Source: Xanthomonas sp. Leaf131
GTDB taxonomy: Bacteria > Pseudomonadota > Gammaproteobacteria > Xanthomonadales > Xanthomonadaceae
Length of the DNA: 64,000 bases
NCBI RefSeq assembly: GCF_001423495.1
Contig: NZ_LMOG01000001.1
Coordinates: 186,001 to 250,000, forward strand
Direction of reading: 5' to 3'
Each line of letters opens with the position of its first letter. Position 1 is the stretch's first letter. Below are positions 34,871 through 43,838 of this stretch, in pieces. The notes beneath the pieces were generated by a model that was not told the origin of the DNA, did not search any database, and saw only the letters and a list, made by a program, of their open reading frames with translations. The position numbers and the translations under genes were made by a program.

Positions 34871-35257
34871 TCACACAGTCGGCGGTTCGTCTTTCTGGTT
34901 GAACACACGCTCCATCACTTCCAGCAGTTCGTCTTCGGAGAACGGCTTGGTGATATAGGCGCGCGCGCCCTGGCGCATGCCCCACATGCGGTCGGTGTCC
35001 TGGTCCTTGGTGGTCACCAGAATCACCGGAATGTGCTGGGTGGTCGGTTCGCGCTTGAGCGTGCGTGTGGCCTGAAATCCATTGAGGTTGGGCATCACCA
35101 CGTCCATCAGCACCAGATCCGGCAGCGACGACTTGGCCGCTTCCACACCGGCGGCGCCATCGGTTGCGGTGATGGTTTCGTGCCCCAGCTTCTCGACGAT
35201 GCGCTGAATCCCCAGCAGCTGCGACGGCGAGTCGTCGACGATCAAAATGCGAGCCAT
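34871..35257 (-). CDS. pilH: single-domain response regulator, PilH-like
   Basis: A 128-residue stand-alone receiver domain. The acidic pair is in ILIVDDSPSQ, the phosphoacceptor Asp52 in LVLMDVVMPNLNGFQATR, the Thr in ILVTTKDQ and the Lys in YITKPFSEDELLE. The sequence order, with DTDRMWGMRQGAR before the Lys, closely follows PilH of the type IV pilus chemosensory system, where PilG and PilH act on pilus extension and retraction. It has no output domain and no pil genes beside it. The assignment to PilH, rather than another CheY-like protein, is moderately sure. ATG at 35257. Confidence 0.75.
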   Translation of the reverse strand: MARILIVDDSPSQLLGIQRIVEKLGHETITATDGAAGVEAAKSSLPDLVLMDVVMPNLNGFQATRTLKREPTTQHIPVILVTTKDQDTDRMWGMRQGARAYITKPFSEDELLEVMERVFNQKDEPPTV

Positions 35258-35480
35258 GTGTTTCCCCTAGTGTGCGCGGCGAGTGTAGTGCGCCGGCCGC
35301 GCTTTCGGTAGCTGGGGCCAGGCTGGGCGCGGGATGTTTGGTGATGCTGTTGGGATATGCGATTTGGTGGCACGTTGTTTTTTGTCGTGGGCCGCTGCTG
35401 GCGTACTACGTCAGATAGGGCACGGTTGGATTCAACAACCTCGCAGATGGACGTTGGTTGATGCTTCGCTTTCTTGCCAT

Positions 35481-35643
35481 ACCCTCACCCCCGCTCCGCG
35501 CCCCGGCCCGCGCTAGCAGCGCGGGCGCTCCAAGGCACGCGCGCCAGTGGCGCGCAAGCAGCGCCTTATCGCCCCGGCGGGAGAGGGGCTTTAATCCCTT
35601 CTCCCGCCGGGAGAAGGTGGCGCGCAGCGCCGGATGAGGGTAC
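35481..35643. repeat. composite intergenic repeat (GC-rich unit plus CTTCTCCC palindrome)
   Basis: Starts ACCCTCACCCCCGCTCCGCG and ends CTTCTCCCGCCGGGAGAAGG...GGATGAGGGTAC. It joins in one block the two repeat units found separately at 10451 and 10580. Together with the next repeat it takes up much of the 585-base gene-free gap 35258-35843. Confidence 0.75.
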
Positions 35644-35729
35644 GGCTGCGATTCAAAGGCGCAGATCGACGTTGACTGAAGCATCGCTAGCCAGCCCAAC
35701 CTCTACCTTCAACCTCCCCCCACCGGCCA

Positions 35730-35825
35730 ACGCTAGCGCCAGCCGCGCCGGCGCTCCAAGACACGCGTGCCAGTGACGCGCAAGCAGTGCCTTATCGCCC
35801 CGCGGGAGCGGGGCTTCATCTCGCT
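35730..35825. repeat. second copy of the GC-rich intergenic unit
   Basis: GCGCCGGCGCTCCAAGACACGCG...CGCGCAAGCAGTGCCTTATCGCCCC, diverged copy of the unit at 35500-35590, ending shortly before the cbpA stop. Confidence 0.65.
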
Positions 35826-35843
35826 TGCGCTGTTTGGTCCAGC

Positions 35844-36746
35844 TCACACCGACTCGCCGAACGCCTTGGCCAGGTTGCGATACGCCTTCTTCTGCGCATC
35901 GTCGGTCGGTGCCGGGGCCAGGATTTCCAGCTCCACGATCTGGTCGCCCGGGGTGCTGCCCGGCAGTCCACGGCCGCGTAGGCGCAGCTTGCGGCCGGCG
36001 TCAGAATCGGCCGGCACCTTCAACTCCACCGACCCGCCCAGCGTCGGCACGCTGATGGTGGTGCCCAACGCCGCCTGCCAGGGCATGACCTGCAGGGTGT
36101 ACAGGATGTTGCGCCCGTCCACCTCGAACTGCGGGTGTGCGGCGTATTCGATCTCCAGCAGCAGATTGCCGCCACCATTGCCCTGCCCGCTCAGGCGGAT
36201 CACCTGGCCGGGCTGCACGCCCTTGGGCACGCGCACGTCCAGCTGCTTGCCGTTGATGGTGATGCGCACGCTATCGCCGGCATACACCGCTTCCAGCGGC
36301 ACCGCCAACTTGGCACGGGTGTCGCCACGCGCTTGCGCACCGGGGCCGGGGCCTGCACCGGGACCGCCGCCCGGGCTACGCGGGCGGCCGCCGCGTTGGC
36401 CAGCGAACAGGCTCTCGAAGAAATCGCTGAAGCCGCCACCGGCGCCGCCGTTGCCGAACACTTCCTCGTACTCGTAGCCCTGCCCGCCGTTGTAGTTGGG
36501 CGGGGTCTGGAACTCGTCGCCCGGGCGATAGCCCTGCGCCTTGAGCTGGTCGTAGGCCTTGCGCTTCTGTGGGTCGCGCAGCGCCTCGTAGGCTTCGTTG
36601 ATCGCCTTGAATTTGTCTTCCGCGCCGGCTTCCTTGCTGACGTCGGGGTGGTACTTGCGCGCCAGTCGGCGGTAGGCGGTCTTGATCTCCGCCTCGCCTG
36701 CGCTGGGCTCCACGCCCAGCGTTGCGTAGTAATCCTTGAATTCCAT
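35844..36746 (-). CDS. cbpA: DnaJ-class co-chaperone CbpA
   Basis: A 300-residue class II J-protein. J domain residues 1-70 with the HPD triad (YHPDVSKEAG), a Gly/Pro-rich linker (GGRPRSPGGGPGAGPGPG), then the two beta-barrel client-binding domains and a dimerisation tail; no zinc finger. It stimulates DnaK ATPase and holds misfolded clients. It lies downstream of the Hsp20 gene on the same strand, with a terminator-like hairpin between them ending 14 bases before its ATG, so its level may be set by read-through. Confidence 0.93.
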   Translation of the reverse strand: MEFKDYYATLGVEPSAGEAEIKTAYRRLARKYHPDVSKEAGAEDKFKAINEAYEALRDPQKRKAYDQLKAQGYRPGDEFQTPPNYNGGQGYEYEEVFGNGGAGGGFSDFFESLFAGQRGGRPRSPGGGPGAGPGPGAQARGDTRAKLAVPLEAVYAGDSVRITINGKQLDVRVPKGVQPGQVIRLSGQGNGGGNLLLEIEYAAHPQFEVDGRNILYTLQVMPWQAALGTTISVPTLGGSVELKVPADSDAGRKLRLRGRGLPGSTPGDQIVELEILAPAPTDDAQKKAYRNLAKAFGESV

Positions 36747-36759
36747 CTAATCACCTCTG

Positions 36760-36793
36760 AAAAAAAACGGCCCGCAGCCAAGGCCACGAGCCG
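36760..36793 (-). terminator. terminator-like hairpin just before cbpA
   Basis: CGGCTCGTGGCC-TTGG-GCTGCGGGCCG on the minus strand (9 of 12 pairs) followed by TTTTTTTT, whose last base is 14 bases from the cbpA ATG. Either the end of the Hsp20 transcript or an attenuator of cbpA. Confidence 0.55.
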
Positions 36794-37034
36794 GTTCGAG
36801 CGGCTACCGAAACGTCGCAAGCGATCGTCGGGTGAGCGCGGACAACGCCCCTGGAAGCGCAGTGTACGAGGGGTACCTGCCGATTCCGAGCGCCGGCCGC
36901 ACACGCCTGGCGGTGTGCGCAGTTATTTCGATAGCTGTCCTATTCGCAGCCGTGCAGGCAAGCGTGCCTATTCTAAGGCCGCGCCTGCCTGCCGGGGAGC
37001 GAAGCATGCCGCTTCGCCCCAGGTTCTGGTGCGT

Positions 37035-37514
37035 TTACTGCACCGTGCCGCCGCCGGCGTCCTGGCCGCCATTGCCGACCTGGATACGACGCGGAGTGGC
37101 CGCCGCGCGCTTGGGGATGCGGATTTCCAGCACGCCGTTGTGGCCGGCCGCGGTGATGCCGTCGGCGTCGGCACTGTCGGGCAGCGCGAAGCGGCGGTGG
37201 AAGCTGCCGTAACGGCGCTCGATGCGCGAGAAGCGCTCGGTCTCGGTGCTGGACTCGCTGTTGCGCTCGCCCTTGATCGACAGGATGCCCTTGTCCATCT
37301 GCACCTCGATCTGGCTCGGGTCGATGCCCGGCAGATCGGCGTACAACACGAAGTGGTTGGGCTCTTCCTTGATGTCCACGCGCGGCACCCATTGCGCGGT
37401 CACCACCGCCGATTCGTCGGTGTCGCCGTTGTGCTCGAAGAAACGGTCGAACACATGCTTGATCTCATTTTGCAGGGCATGGGTGGGCCACTGCGGATAA
37501 CGAACGATGTTCAT
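37035..37514 (-). CDS. hspA: small heat-shock protein (Hsp20/alpha-crystallin)
   Basis: A 159-residue Hsp20. The alpha-crystallin domain spans about 45-140 (VPRVDIKEEPNHFVLYADLP, KGERNSESS, YGSFHRRFALP, NGVLEIRIPKR), and the C-terminal extension carries RRIQV as the I-x-V-like assembly motif. ATP-independent holdase that keeps unfolding proteins soluble. ATG 37514 follows a strong GGAGG. A sigma32-type promoter is visible upstream, in keeping with heat induction. Confidence 0.94.
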   Translation of the reverse strand: MNIVRYPQWPTHALQNEIKHVFDRFFEHNGDTDESAVVTAQWVPRVDIKEEPNHFVLYADLPGIDPSQIEVQMDKGILSIKGERNSESSTETERFSRIERRYGSFHRRFALPDSADADGITAAGHNGVLEIRIPKRAAATPRRIQVGNGGQDAGGGTVQ

Positions 37515-37585
37515 TGCAAGCCTCCAATAGAGTGAGTGACGGACCGGTTGCCGCGGCGTGCGCCGTTGCGCCGGCCATGTGCGTC

Positions 37586-37613
37586 AGATAGGCGTCGGGC
37601 CGAAGATTTCAAG
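37586..37613 (-). promoter_or_regulatory. sigma32-type heat-shock promoter for the Hsp20 gene
   Basis: On the minus strand CTTGAAA (37613-37607), a 13-base spacer, and GCCTATCT (37593-37586). Close to CTTGAAA-N11-16-CCCATNT, about 75-100 bases before the ATG. Confidence 0.75.
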
Positions 37614-37675
37614 CGCGTTGACGCGCTTTTCCCCTGCGCCTTTCTAGACTTCGTTCAGCCACAGGAGCCTGCCCC

Positions 37676-38158
37676 ATGACCATCCACGTTGGTGACCGCA
37701 TTCCCGAAGTCGTGCTCAAGCGCATGCGCGAGGGCATCGAAGCGGTCGATACCCATACTTTGTTCGCGGGCCGCAAGGTGCTGCTGTTCGCGGTACCGGG
37801 CGCGTTCACCCCGACCTGCTCGGCCAAGCACCTGCCGGGCTATGTGGAGCACTTCGACGAATTTCGCAAACGCGGCATCGAAGTGCTGTGCACCGCCGTC
37901 AACGACCCGTTCGTCATGCAGGCCTGGGGCCGCAGCCAGCTGATCCCCGACGGCCTGCATCTACTGCCAGACGGCAATGCCGAACTGGCGCGTGCGCTGG
38001 GCCTGGACATCGACGCCAGCGGCTCGGGCATGGGCCTGCGCTCGCGTCGCTACGCACTGTATGCCGACGATGCGGTGGTGAAAGCCCTGTTTGTCGAAGA
38101 GCCCGGCGAATTCAAGGTGTCTGCTGCCGATTACGTGCTGCAGCACCTGCCCGATTGA
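37676..38158 (+). CDS. peroxiredoxin (Prx5-type)
   Basis: A 160-residue peroxiredoxin with the peroxidatic Cys48 in PGAFTPTCSAKHLPGY and a second cysteine at 72 (EVLCTAVND), a size and spacing typical of bacterial Prx5/AhpE-like enzymes. It reduces hydrogen and organic peroxides, probably with glutaredoxin or thioredoxin; no fused glutaredoxin domain is present. Preceded by CACAGGAG before the ATG at 37676. Divergent from the Hsp20 gene and followed after 42 bases by a ferritin-like gene, so a stress-defence pair is plausible. Confidence 0.92.
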   Translation: MTIHVGDRIPEVVLKRMREGIEAVDTHTLFAGRKVLLFAVPGAFTPTCSAKHLPGYVEHFDEFRKRGIEVLCTAVNDPFVMQAWGRSQLIPDGLHLLPDGNAELARALGLDIDASGSGMGLRSRRYALYADDAVVKALFVEEPGEFKVSAADYVLQHLPD

Positions 38159-38200
38159 TGCATTGATCCCCCCGCCCACTCAGAAGGAAACCGGCCAGCC

Positions 38201-38761
38201 ATGTCTACCCAGCCAGCCAAGCAACTCCCCACCGGCATCACCGATACTGCCACCTTGCGCGCCCGCGCGCGCCAGAGCATCGAAGACGGCGCCATCACCG
38301 AGAGCTACCACGCCGACCGCGAGGCGGTGATCGCATTGCTCAACACCGCACTGGCCACCGAATACGTGTGCACGCTGCGCTATTACCGCCACTACTTCAT
38401 GGCCAAGGGCATGCTTGCCGACGCGGTCAAGGGCGAGTTCCTGGAGCACGCGCAGCAGGAACAGGCGCACGCGCACAAACTCGCCGAACGCATCGTGCAA
38501 CTCGGTGGCGAACCGGACCTCAATCCGGACACGCTGACCAAGCGCTCGCACGCCGAATACAAGGAAGGCACCGACCTGCGCGACATGGTGCGCGAGAACC
38601 TGATCGCCGAACGCATCGCCATCGACAGCTACCGCGAGATGATCGATTTCATCGGCGACAAGGACACCACCACCAAGCGCATTCTCGAAAGCATCCTGGC
38701 CCAGGAAGAAGAGCATGCCGACGAGTTCGCCGACCTGCTGGAAGGCTGGATCGGCGAGTGA
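38201..38761 (+). CDS. ferritin-like / bacterioferritin-type protein
   Basis: A 186-residue four-helix ferritin-like protein. The metal-site pattern is seen as ATEYVCTLRYYRHYF, EHAQQEQAHAHKLAERI, ENLIAERIAIDSYREMI and LAQEEEHADEFADL, i.e. a Glu/ExxH pair in two helix pairs. Such proteins oxidise and store iron and limit Fenton chemistry. AGAAGGAAA precedes ATG 38201. Its placement after the peroxiredoxin supports a joint oxidative-stress role. Whether it binds haem as a true bacterioferritin cannot be told. Confidence 0.85.
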   Translation: MSTQPAKQLPTGITDTATLRARARQSIEDGAITESYHADREAVIALLNTALATEYVCTLRYYRHYFMAKGMLADAVKGEFLEHAQQEQAHAHKLAERIVQLGGEPDLNPDTLTKRSHAEYKEGTDLRDMVRENLIAERIAIDSYREMIDFIGDKDTTTKRILESILAQEEEHADEFADLLEGWIGE

Positions 38762-38839
38762 GTGGATGGTGGTTGATGCGTCAGTGCACCGCAACCTACA
38801 TTGATATCGAGTCGTAGCGTCGCTTGGATGCGGTCAAAG

Positions 38840-39222
38840 GCTCAGGTCAAAAGCCTGGTTCGTCGAGGGCGCGGTGACCTCGCCGCTTGCGGGACACGCC
38901 GTGAATCCATCCCTGGAGGCTCGGTGGCGGCATCCATGCCGCCACACGGTCCCGCAAGCGGCGAGGACACCGCACCAGAACGTTGGTCGGTCGCTCGCTA
39001 AAAAGCTGGCAGTCTCGCGCGTTGCGTTGGCTTGCTGGTGCGGATCGCATCACCGTATAAGCAGTGAACTAGAAGCACGTCATGCACTGCTTGCAACCAT
39101 GCGCGTACCGACCATCTCGACCGGTCCTTGCCCGCTCACCGTCGCGGGACCTTACGCGGCATGGATGCCGCGTAAGAGCCTACAAGGACGTACTTGCGGC
39201 GTGTCCCGCGATGGTGGGCGCC
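38840..39222. repeat. two-part intergenic repeat, copy 2
   Basis: Full-length match to 2220-2620: left palindromic module (38880-38970), diverged spacer and right module (39125-39220), in the same order and orientation. It fills the 510-base gap between the ferritin-like gene and pbpC. No other feature is seen in that gap. Confidence 0.85.
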
Positions 39223-39272
39223 GCTTTGCCGCGACGAACAACAACGACACCACGCCTGACGGCCACGAAGCT

Positions 39273-41690
39273 TCAACGCAACACCCGAAACCGCACCTGC
39301 GTCCAGGCGCCATCGCTAGCCATTGCCGTCAGCGTATGCGCGCCCACTTCTTCAAAATTGCGTTGAAATCCTTGCCGGCCGTTGGTCTGTGCGATCCAGC
39401 GGCCGTCCAGCAACCAGTCGATGCGCGCGTCGCTGCCCAAGGCACGCAATTGCAGGCGCACCGGACGCGCGGTGGCATTGGCGCGTGCCAGCGTGGCGCG
39501 GTCGCTCAATCCATCGATGCGCAGCACACCGCCGCCGGTCATGCGCCCGTCCGGCAAACAGTCCGGCGCTAGCGGAGGTAATTGCGCGGCGCTGCGTTCG
39601 GCCGCGCTGAGCCAGGGCGAAACCAACGCCGGCCAGCGTGCCACAGTGCGTGGCGCGCGCTGATGCGGCTGGCTGCACTCCTGCGACAGCCGCTGACCGC
39701 TGCGCGCATCCACATCGAAATGCAACTGACCGCTCTGCCATAGCCGCGCATCGCGTTCGGCGAAGGTCGGCGGCACTGCGCCGTCGAGCGCGTACGCTTC
39801 GGCACGTCGCGCGCATTGCGCCGGTGGCGTGTGGTCGGCTGCGCCGCCTAGCGGCCAGCAGATTTCCAAAGCCTGCACAGTGGCGAGCATCGGCACCGGC
39901 GCGCTATCGCCGGCACTGCGCGGCAACGCATCGATCACTTCGAACATCAGCGGCAACGCGGTGACCGCACCGTACTGGCCCGGCAGCGGCGTGCCATCCG
40001 GCCGCCCCACCCACACCCCGACCGTGTAACGGCGCGTACCGCCGATCGCCCACGCATCGCGGTAGCCATAACTGGTACCGGTCTTCCACGCCACACCCGG
40101 GCGCGCGGCGGTGTCGAAGGTGCCGCTGCCATACCCGGGGCGCGGATTGCTCTGCAGGATTTCGCGCACGATCCATGCCGCACCCGGCGACATCAGCCGG
40201 CGCTCGATGCGCGCATCTTCGGGCGTATAGCGCACGTGCCCGGCAATGCCGCCGCGATTGAGCGCGGCAAACGCCCCCACCAATTCCTGCAATTGCGCGC
40301 CGGTGCCGCCCAGTATCAATGCAAGCGACGGCGTGCTGCCGTGTGCAAAGCGCAGACCGATCCCGGCATTGGACAGCCGCGCAGCAAAGCGTGCCGGGCC
40401 GATACGATCGAGCAGATCCACCGCCGGTATGTTCAAGGACAGCCGCAACGCGGTGGCTGCGCTCACCGGCCCGTTGAAGGCAGCATCGAAATTGCCGGGA
40501 CGATAATTGCCGAAACTCTGCGGGGCATCCACCAAAAGGCTTTCCGAATGGATCAACCCATCGTCCAACGCCATGCCATACAGAAACGGTTTGAGCGTGG
40601 AACCAGGCGAGCGCCAGGCCTGCACCATGTCCACATGCCCCAGCCGCTTGCGATCGCCGAAGCTGGCCGACCCCACATACGCACGCGCTTCCATCGTGGC
40701 GTTGTCCACCACCAACAATGCTGCCGAGGTGCGCTCGGGCAGCTGCGAAAAGTATGTCGCGACGCGTTCTTCCAAGGTGCGCTGTAATTCCACATCCAGC
40801 GTGGTCACAATGCGTGCCGCGCGCGGTTGCGCGCTATGCAACCGCTGCGCCAGCAGGGCCGCATGCAACGGCGGCTTGAGTGACCGCGTCACTACCGGCT
40901 CGATCCGCGCATCGTCCACCTGCGCGCGCGACCACACGCCCAGCTCCACCATGCGATCGAGCACCTTGTCGCGTGCACGTTGCGCAGCTTCCGGATGGCG
41001 ATCCGGGCGCAGGCGGCTTGGCGATTGCGGCAGCACCGCCAGCAACGCGGCCTCAGCCTGCGACAAGGCCTTGGCCGGTTTGCCCAGGTACGCCCAACTG
41101 GCCGCTTCCACACCTTCGATGGTGCCGCCGTAGGGCGCGCGCTCCAGATACAGCGTGAGAATCTCGCGCTTGCTCAAGTGCGCTTCCAGTTGCAGCGCGC
41201 GCAACAACTGCTTGGCCTTGCCCCACGGCGTGCGCGTATGCGGATCCAGGATGCGCGCCACCTGCATGGTCAGCGTCGAACCACCGGAGACGATGCGGCC
41301 CTGCCCGACCCACTGCGCGCCAGCACGCAATAGGCCCCACGGATTGACCCCGGGGTGGCGCCAGAACCAGCGGTCCTCGTAGTTCAGCAACGCCTGCAGA
41401 TACAGCGGCGACACGCTCTGCGGCGTGGCCGGATAGCGCCACACGCCGTTGCGGTCGGCGAATGCGCGCAACGGCGTGCCATCGCGTGCCACCACCAGCG
41501 TGGAGGTGTCGCGCGATTTGGGCAGCGGCAGTGGGAAGGCCTGGTCCAGCAGCAGGATGGCAGACAGCAACGCCACTACGCTCCAGCGCAGCCACGTCAG
41601 CCAGCGGCGACGGCGAGCCACGCCGCTTTGGCCAGCAGCGCGTTTCTGCGTCTGGTCGGTCCTTGATTGCACGTGCTGCTGCTCATCCAT
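39273..41690 (-). CDS. pbpC: penicillin-binding protein 1C
   Basis: An 805-residue bifunctional class A PBP. One N-terminal membrane anchor (WLRWSVVALLSAILLLDQAF), a glycosyltransferase domain with the catalytic Glu in NYEDRWFWRHPGVNPWG near residue 105, GGSTLTMQVAR, and a transpeptidase domain with SPGSTLK (active Ser near 365), SLN and KTGTS near 535, then the PBP1C-type C-terminal beta domain. It polymerises peptidoglycan; PBP1C is usually coupled to the alpha-2-macroglobulin YfhM, encoded here 5.5 kb away (47246-52168). ATG at 41690 chosen because a charged cytoplasmic tail then precedes the anchor. Confidence 0.95.
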   Translation of the reverse strand: MDEQQHVQSRTDQTQKRAAGQSGVARRRRWLTWLRWSVVALLSAILLLDQAFPLPLPKSRDTSTLVVARDGTPLRAFADRNGVWRYPATPQSVSPLYLQALLNYEDRWFWRHPGVNPWGLLRAGAQWVGQGRIVSGGSTLTMQVARILDPHTRTPWGKAKQLLRALQLEAHLSKREILTLYLERAPYGGTIEGVEAASWAYLGKPAKALSQAEAALLAVLPQSPSRLRPDRHPEAAQRARDKVLDRMVELGVWSRAQVDDARIEPVVTRSLKPPLHAALLAQRLHSAQPRAARIVTTLDVELQRTLEERVATYFSQLPERTSAALLVVDNATMEARAYVGSASFGDRKRLGHVDMVQAWRSPGSTLKPFLYGMALDDGLIHSESLLVDAPQSFGNYRPGNFDAAFNGPVSAATALRLSLNIPAVDLLDRIGPARFAARLSNAGIGLRFAHGSTPSLALILGGTGAQLQELVGAFAALNRGGIAGHVRYTPEDARIERRLMSPGAAWIVREILQSNPRPGYGSGTFDTAARPGVAWKTGTSYGYRDAWAIGGTRRYTVGVWVGRPDGTPLPGQYGAVTALPLMFEVIDALPRSAGDSAPVPMLATVQALEICWPLGGAADHTPPAQCARRAEAYALDGAVPPTFAERDARLWQSGQLHFDVDARSGQRLSQECSQPHQRAPRTVARWPALVSPWLSAAERSAAQLPPLAPDCLPDGRMTGGGVLRIDGLSDRATLARANATARPVRLQLRALGSDARIDWLLDGRWIAQTNGRQGFQRNFEEVGAHTLTAMASDGAWTQVRFRVLR

Positions 41691-41803
41691 CGTGCGAAGC
41701 ATGCAGGGCAAAACGCATTTCGGCCACTGTTGCGCGCGGCAAACCATGCGCATTGGCTTGCCAAATCACCTGCGCGTTCCTGTACCGCATGATGACGAGC
41801 GCT

Positions 41804-42580
41804 CTAGCTTGCGACGTCCGCACGCACCGAGCGACGCGGCCTCACAAACAACCGCAGCAAGCCCATCGCCAGGAACACCGCAGACAGCCGCAACGCCATG
41901 CCGATCCAGCCACTGGCGGCCGAATCGGACACCGCAAAGACCGTCCAGGCCGCATTGAGCGAGACATGCAGCACCCAGCCGCTCCAGATCGTGTAGCCGT
42001 CCTGCGCATCCACAATGGCAAACAGCAGCGCGCCGATGCCGGTGATGGCGAAGATCAACAAGGCGTCGCCGCCTCCGCCGCCTGCCCCCAGCCAATGCAC
42101 GCCGCCGAACACAACGGCTTGTACCAACGCGGCGATCGCCGGACGCCAGGCCAGCGCGTGGCAGGCAAAGACGAAGCCGAAACCACGAAAAACGATTTCT
42201 TCGGCCAGCGGAAACAACAGCGCCAGCCACAGCAGGCCCAGCAGATCGTCGGTGCCGACCGAGGTGGATTGCGTCCACAGCCCAAGCCAGCACGGCAGTG
42301 TGGCCAACAGCGTCAGCGCCGGGCCGCGTAGCCCGTTCCAGCGCAGCCCCAGACGCGCTGCGATCTCGCCTGGCGTGCCAGGATGCAACAAGGCCGCTGC
42401 AACGAGCACGACCAGTACGCTGAGCAGATTGTCGGCAATCCCGCCGCCGTAGGGCACGGGAATCTTGGGGATAGGCAGGCCGACGAGCTTGGCCACGTCG
42501 CGCACCTGCAGTGCGATCAGCAGTACCAATAACCAGACAAGATGCTTGGTGAATCGGCGCTGCGGCGTATCCAGCGGCAT
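41804..42580 (-). CDS. CPBP-family intramembrane protease
   Basis: A 258-residue polytopic protein of the CAAX protease/bacteriocin-processing (Abi) family. The paired glutamates and arginine are in PLAEEIVFRGFGF near residue 128, a histidine follows in FGGVHWLGAG and another in WVLHVSLNAAW. Members cleave within the membrane or protect against bacteriocins; the substrate here is unknown. It shares direction with pbpC (about 110 bases) and could be co-transcribed. Confidence 0.85.
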   Translation of the reverse strand: MPLDTPQRRFTKHLVWLLVLLIALQVRDVAKLVGLPIPKIPVPYGGGIADNLLSVLVVLVAAALLHPGTPGEIAARLGLRWNGLRGPALTLLATLPCWLGLWTQSTSVGTDDLLGLLWLALLFPLAEEIVFRGFGFVFACHALAWRPAIAALVQAVVFGGVHWLGAGGGGGDALLIFAITGIGALLFAIVDAQDGYTIWSGWVLHVSLNAAWTVFAVSDSAASGWIGMALRLSAVFLAMGLLRLFVRPRRSVRADVAS

Positions 42581-42730
42581 GCAGACGTCCTTGCGTGCAG
42601 AGGACGCTGACTATAACGGCGGCGGCGAGATCGCCGCAGTGTCATGGGTCATGCATGCCGTGCGACGCCCGTCGTCTCCGCGGCGCGTCTGCCGCTTGCA
42701 CCGGCTGCAGCATGCAGCCGTGTAGCGCGC

Positions 42731-43678
42731 TTAGCGCTTCTCCAACGTGGCGCGATAGCGCAACAAGGCTTCCGGCGCATCGGTCTGGATGATCGACACG
42801 CCATCGCGGTACAGGCGGCCCCAGACCTTGTCCGGGTCGCGCTCGGCATCGGCGTCGCCACCGTAGCCGGCGATAAAGCCTTCCCACAGCGAGTTGACCA
42901 TCAGCCGCACGTTGTGGGCTTTGCTCACGGCGGCCAATGCCGGTAACTGCGCTGCCGACATCTTGGGCAACTCGAACGCGGCCGGGCGCGCGTTGCGTGT
43001 CTGCGCAGTGGCGATTGCGGCCAGGTCGGCGTTGCCATGTGCGTTGATCAGGATCGGGAAGAAATACACCTTGTCGAACGGCTGCATCGCCGCGAGTGGC
43101 GGTGTGGCGATGCCGGCCTCGGCCTTGACGATCACCTGGTGCTGCATGCCAAGGCGCGCGACCGCGTCGACCACCTGTACGTAGATCGCATCCTTGACGT
43201 CCAGGTTGAGCAGGATGTGGCCCTTGGACCTGGCCAGCATCTGATCGAGCGTGACCACGCGTTGGTCGGTCAGCGCTGCCTGTGCGCCACCTTCGTCGCT
43301 GCGCAGGCGCAGCTTTTGCAGATCGGACAAGGTCAGCTCGGAGAGCTTGCCGGTGCCGTCGGTGGTGCGGTCCACGGTGGCATCGTGCAGCATCACCAGG
43401 GTGCCGTCGGCGGCACGGCGTACATCGGTTTCCATCACGTCGGCGCCGATGGCGATGCAACGCTCCAGCGCGGCCAGCGAGTTCTCCGGCGCAGTGTCGT
43501 TGAAACCATGCTCCGGCGCCGGCGCGTGGCAACCGCGATGGGCCACCACCACGATGCCGCCGTCTGGATTGGTCAGCCGGGCCTGGATCGCAGCCACACC
43601 GGTGGGCGCTGCGCTTGCAGTGGTGGCGAGCGCCACGCACAGCATCGCTGCGAGGGCGGCAACAGAACGTAATGTCAT
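42731..43678 (-). CDS. glycerophosphodiester phosphodiesterase, exported
   Basis: A 315-residue GDPD TIM barrel with a Sec signal peptide (TLRSVAALAAMLCVALA, cleavage near ASAAP). Active residues are in VVAHRGCHAP, DTAPENSLAALE, METDVRRAADG and VMLHDATVDRTTDGTG. It hydrolyses glycerophosphodiesters to glycerol-3-phosphate and an alcohol in the periplasm. ATG at 43678 opens the signal peptide. The TonB receptor gene lies 160 bases upstream in the same direction, so the receptor may import a phosphodiester or its product; inference. Confidence 0.9.
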   Translation of the reverse strand: MTLRSVAALAAMLCVALATTASAAPTGVAAIQARLTNPDGGIVVVAHRGCHAPAPEHGFNDTAPENSLAALERCIAIGADVMETDVRRAADGTLVMLHDATVDRTTDGTGKLSELTLSDLQKLRLRSDEGGAQAALTDQRVVTLDQMLARSKGHILLNLDVKDAIYVQVVDAVARLGMQHQVIVKAEAGIATPPLAAMQPFDKVYFFPILINAHGNADLAAIATAQTRNARPAAFELPKMSAAQLPALAAVSKAHNVRLMVNSLWEGFIAGYGGDADAERDPDKVWGRLYRDGVSIIQTDAPEALLRYRATLEKR

Positions 43679-43838
43679 CGAACAACTCCGCTTGAATGTG
43701 ATTGACAGAATGACAGCGCTTCGTCGGGCGGCACGGCCGGGCGTGATGCGCACTGCGGCAGCTAGCGCGCGTGCGCCGCACGACCACCACTGCGCCCTTA
43801 CTCAGCTGACGACCGCTCGCGACGCGTCATCGCCGCGC

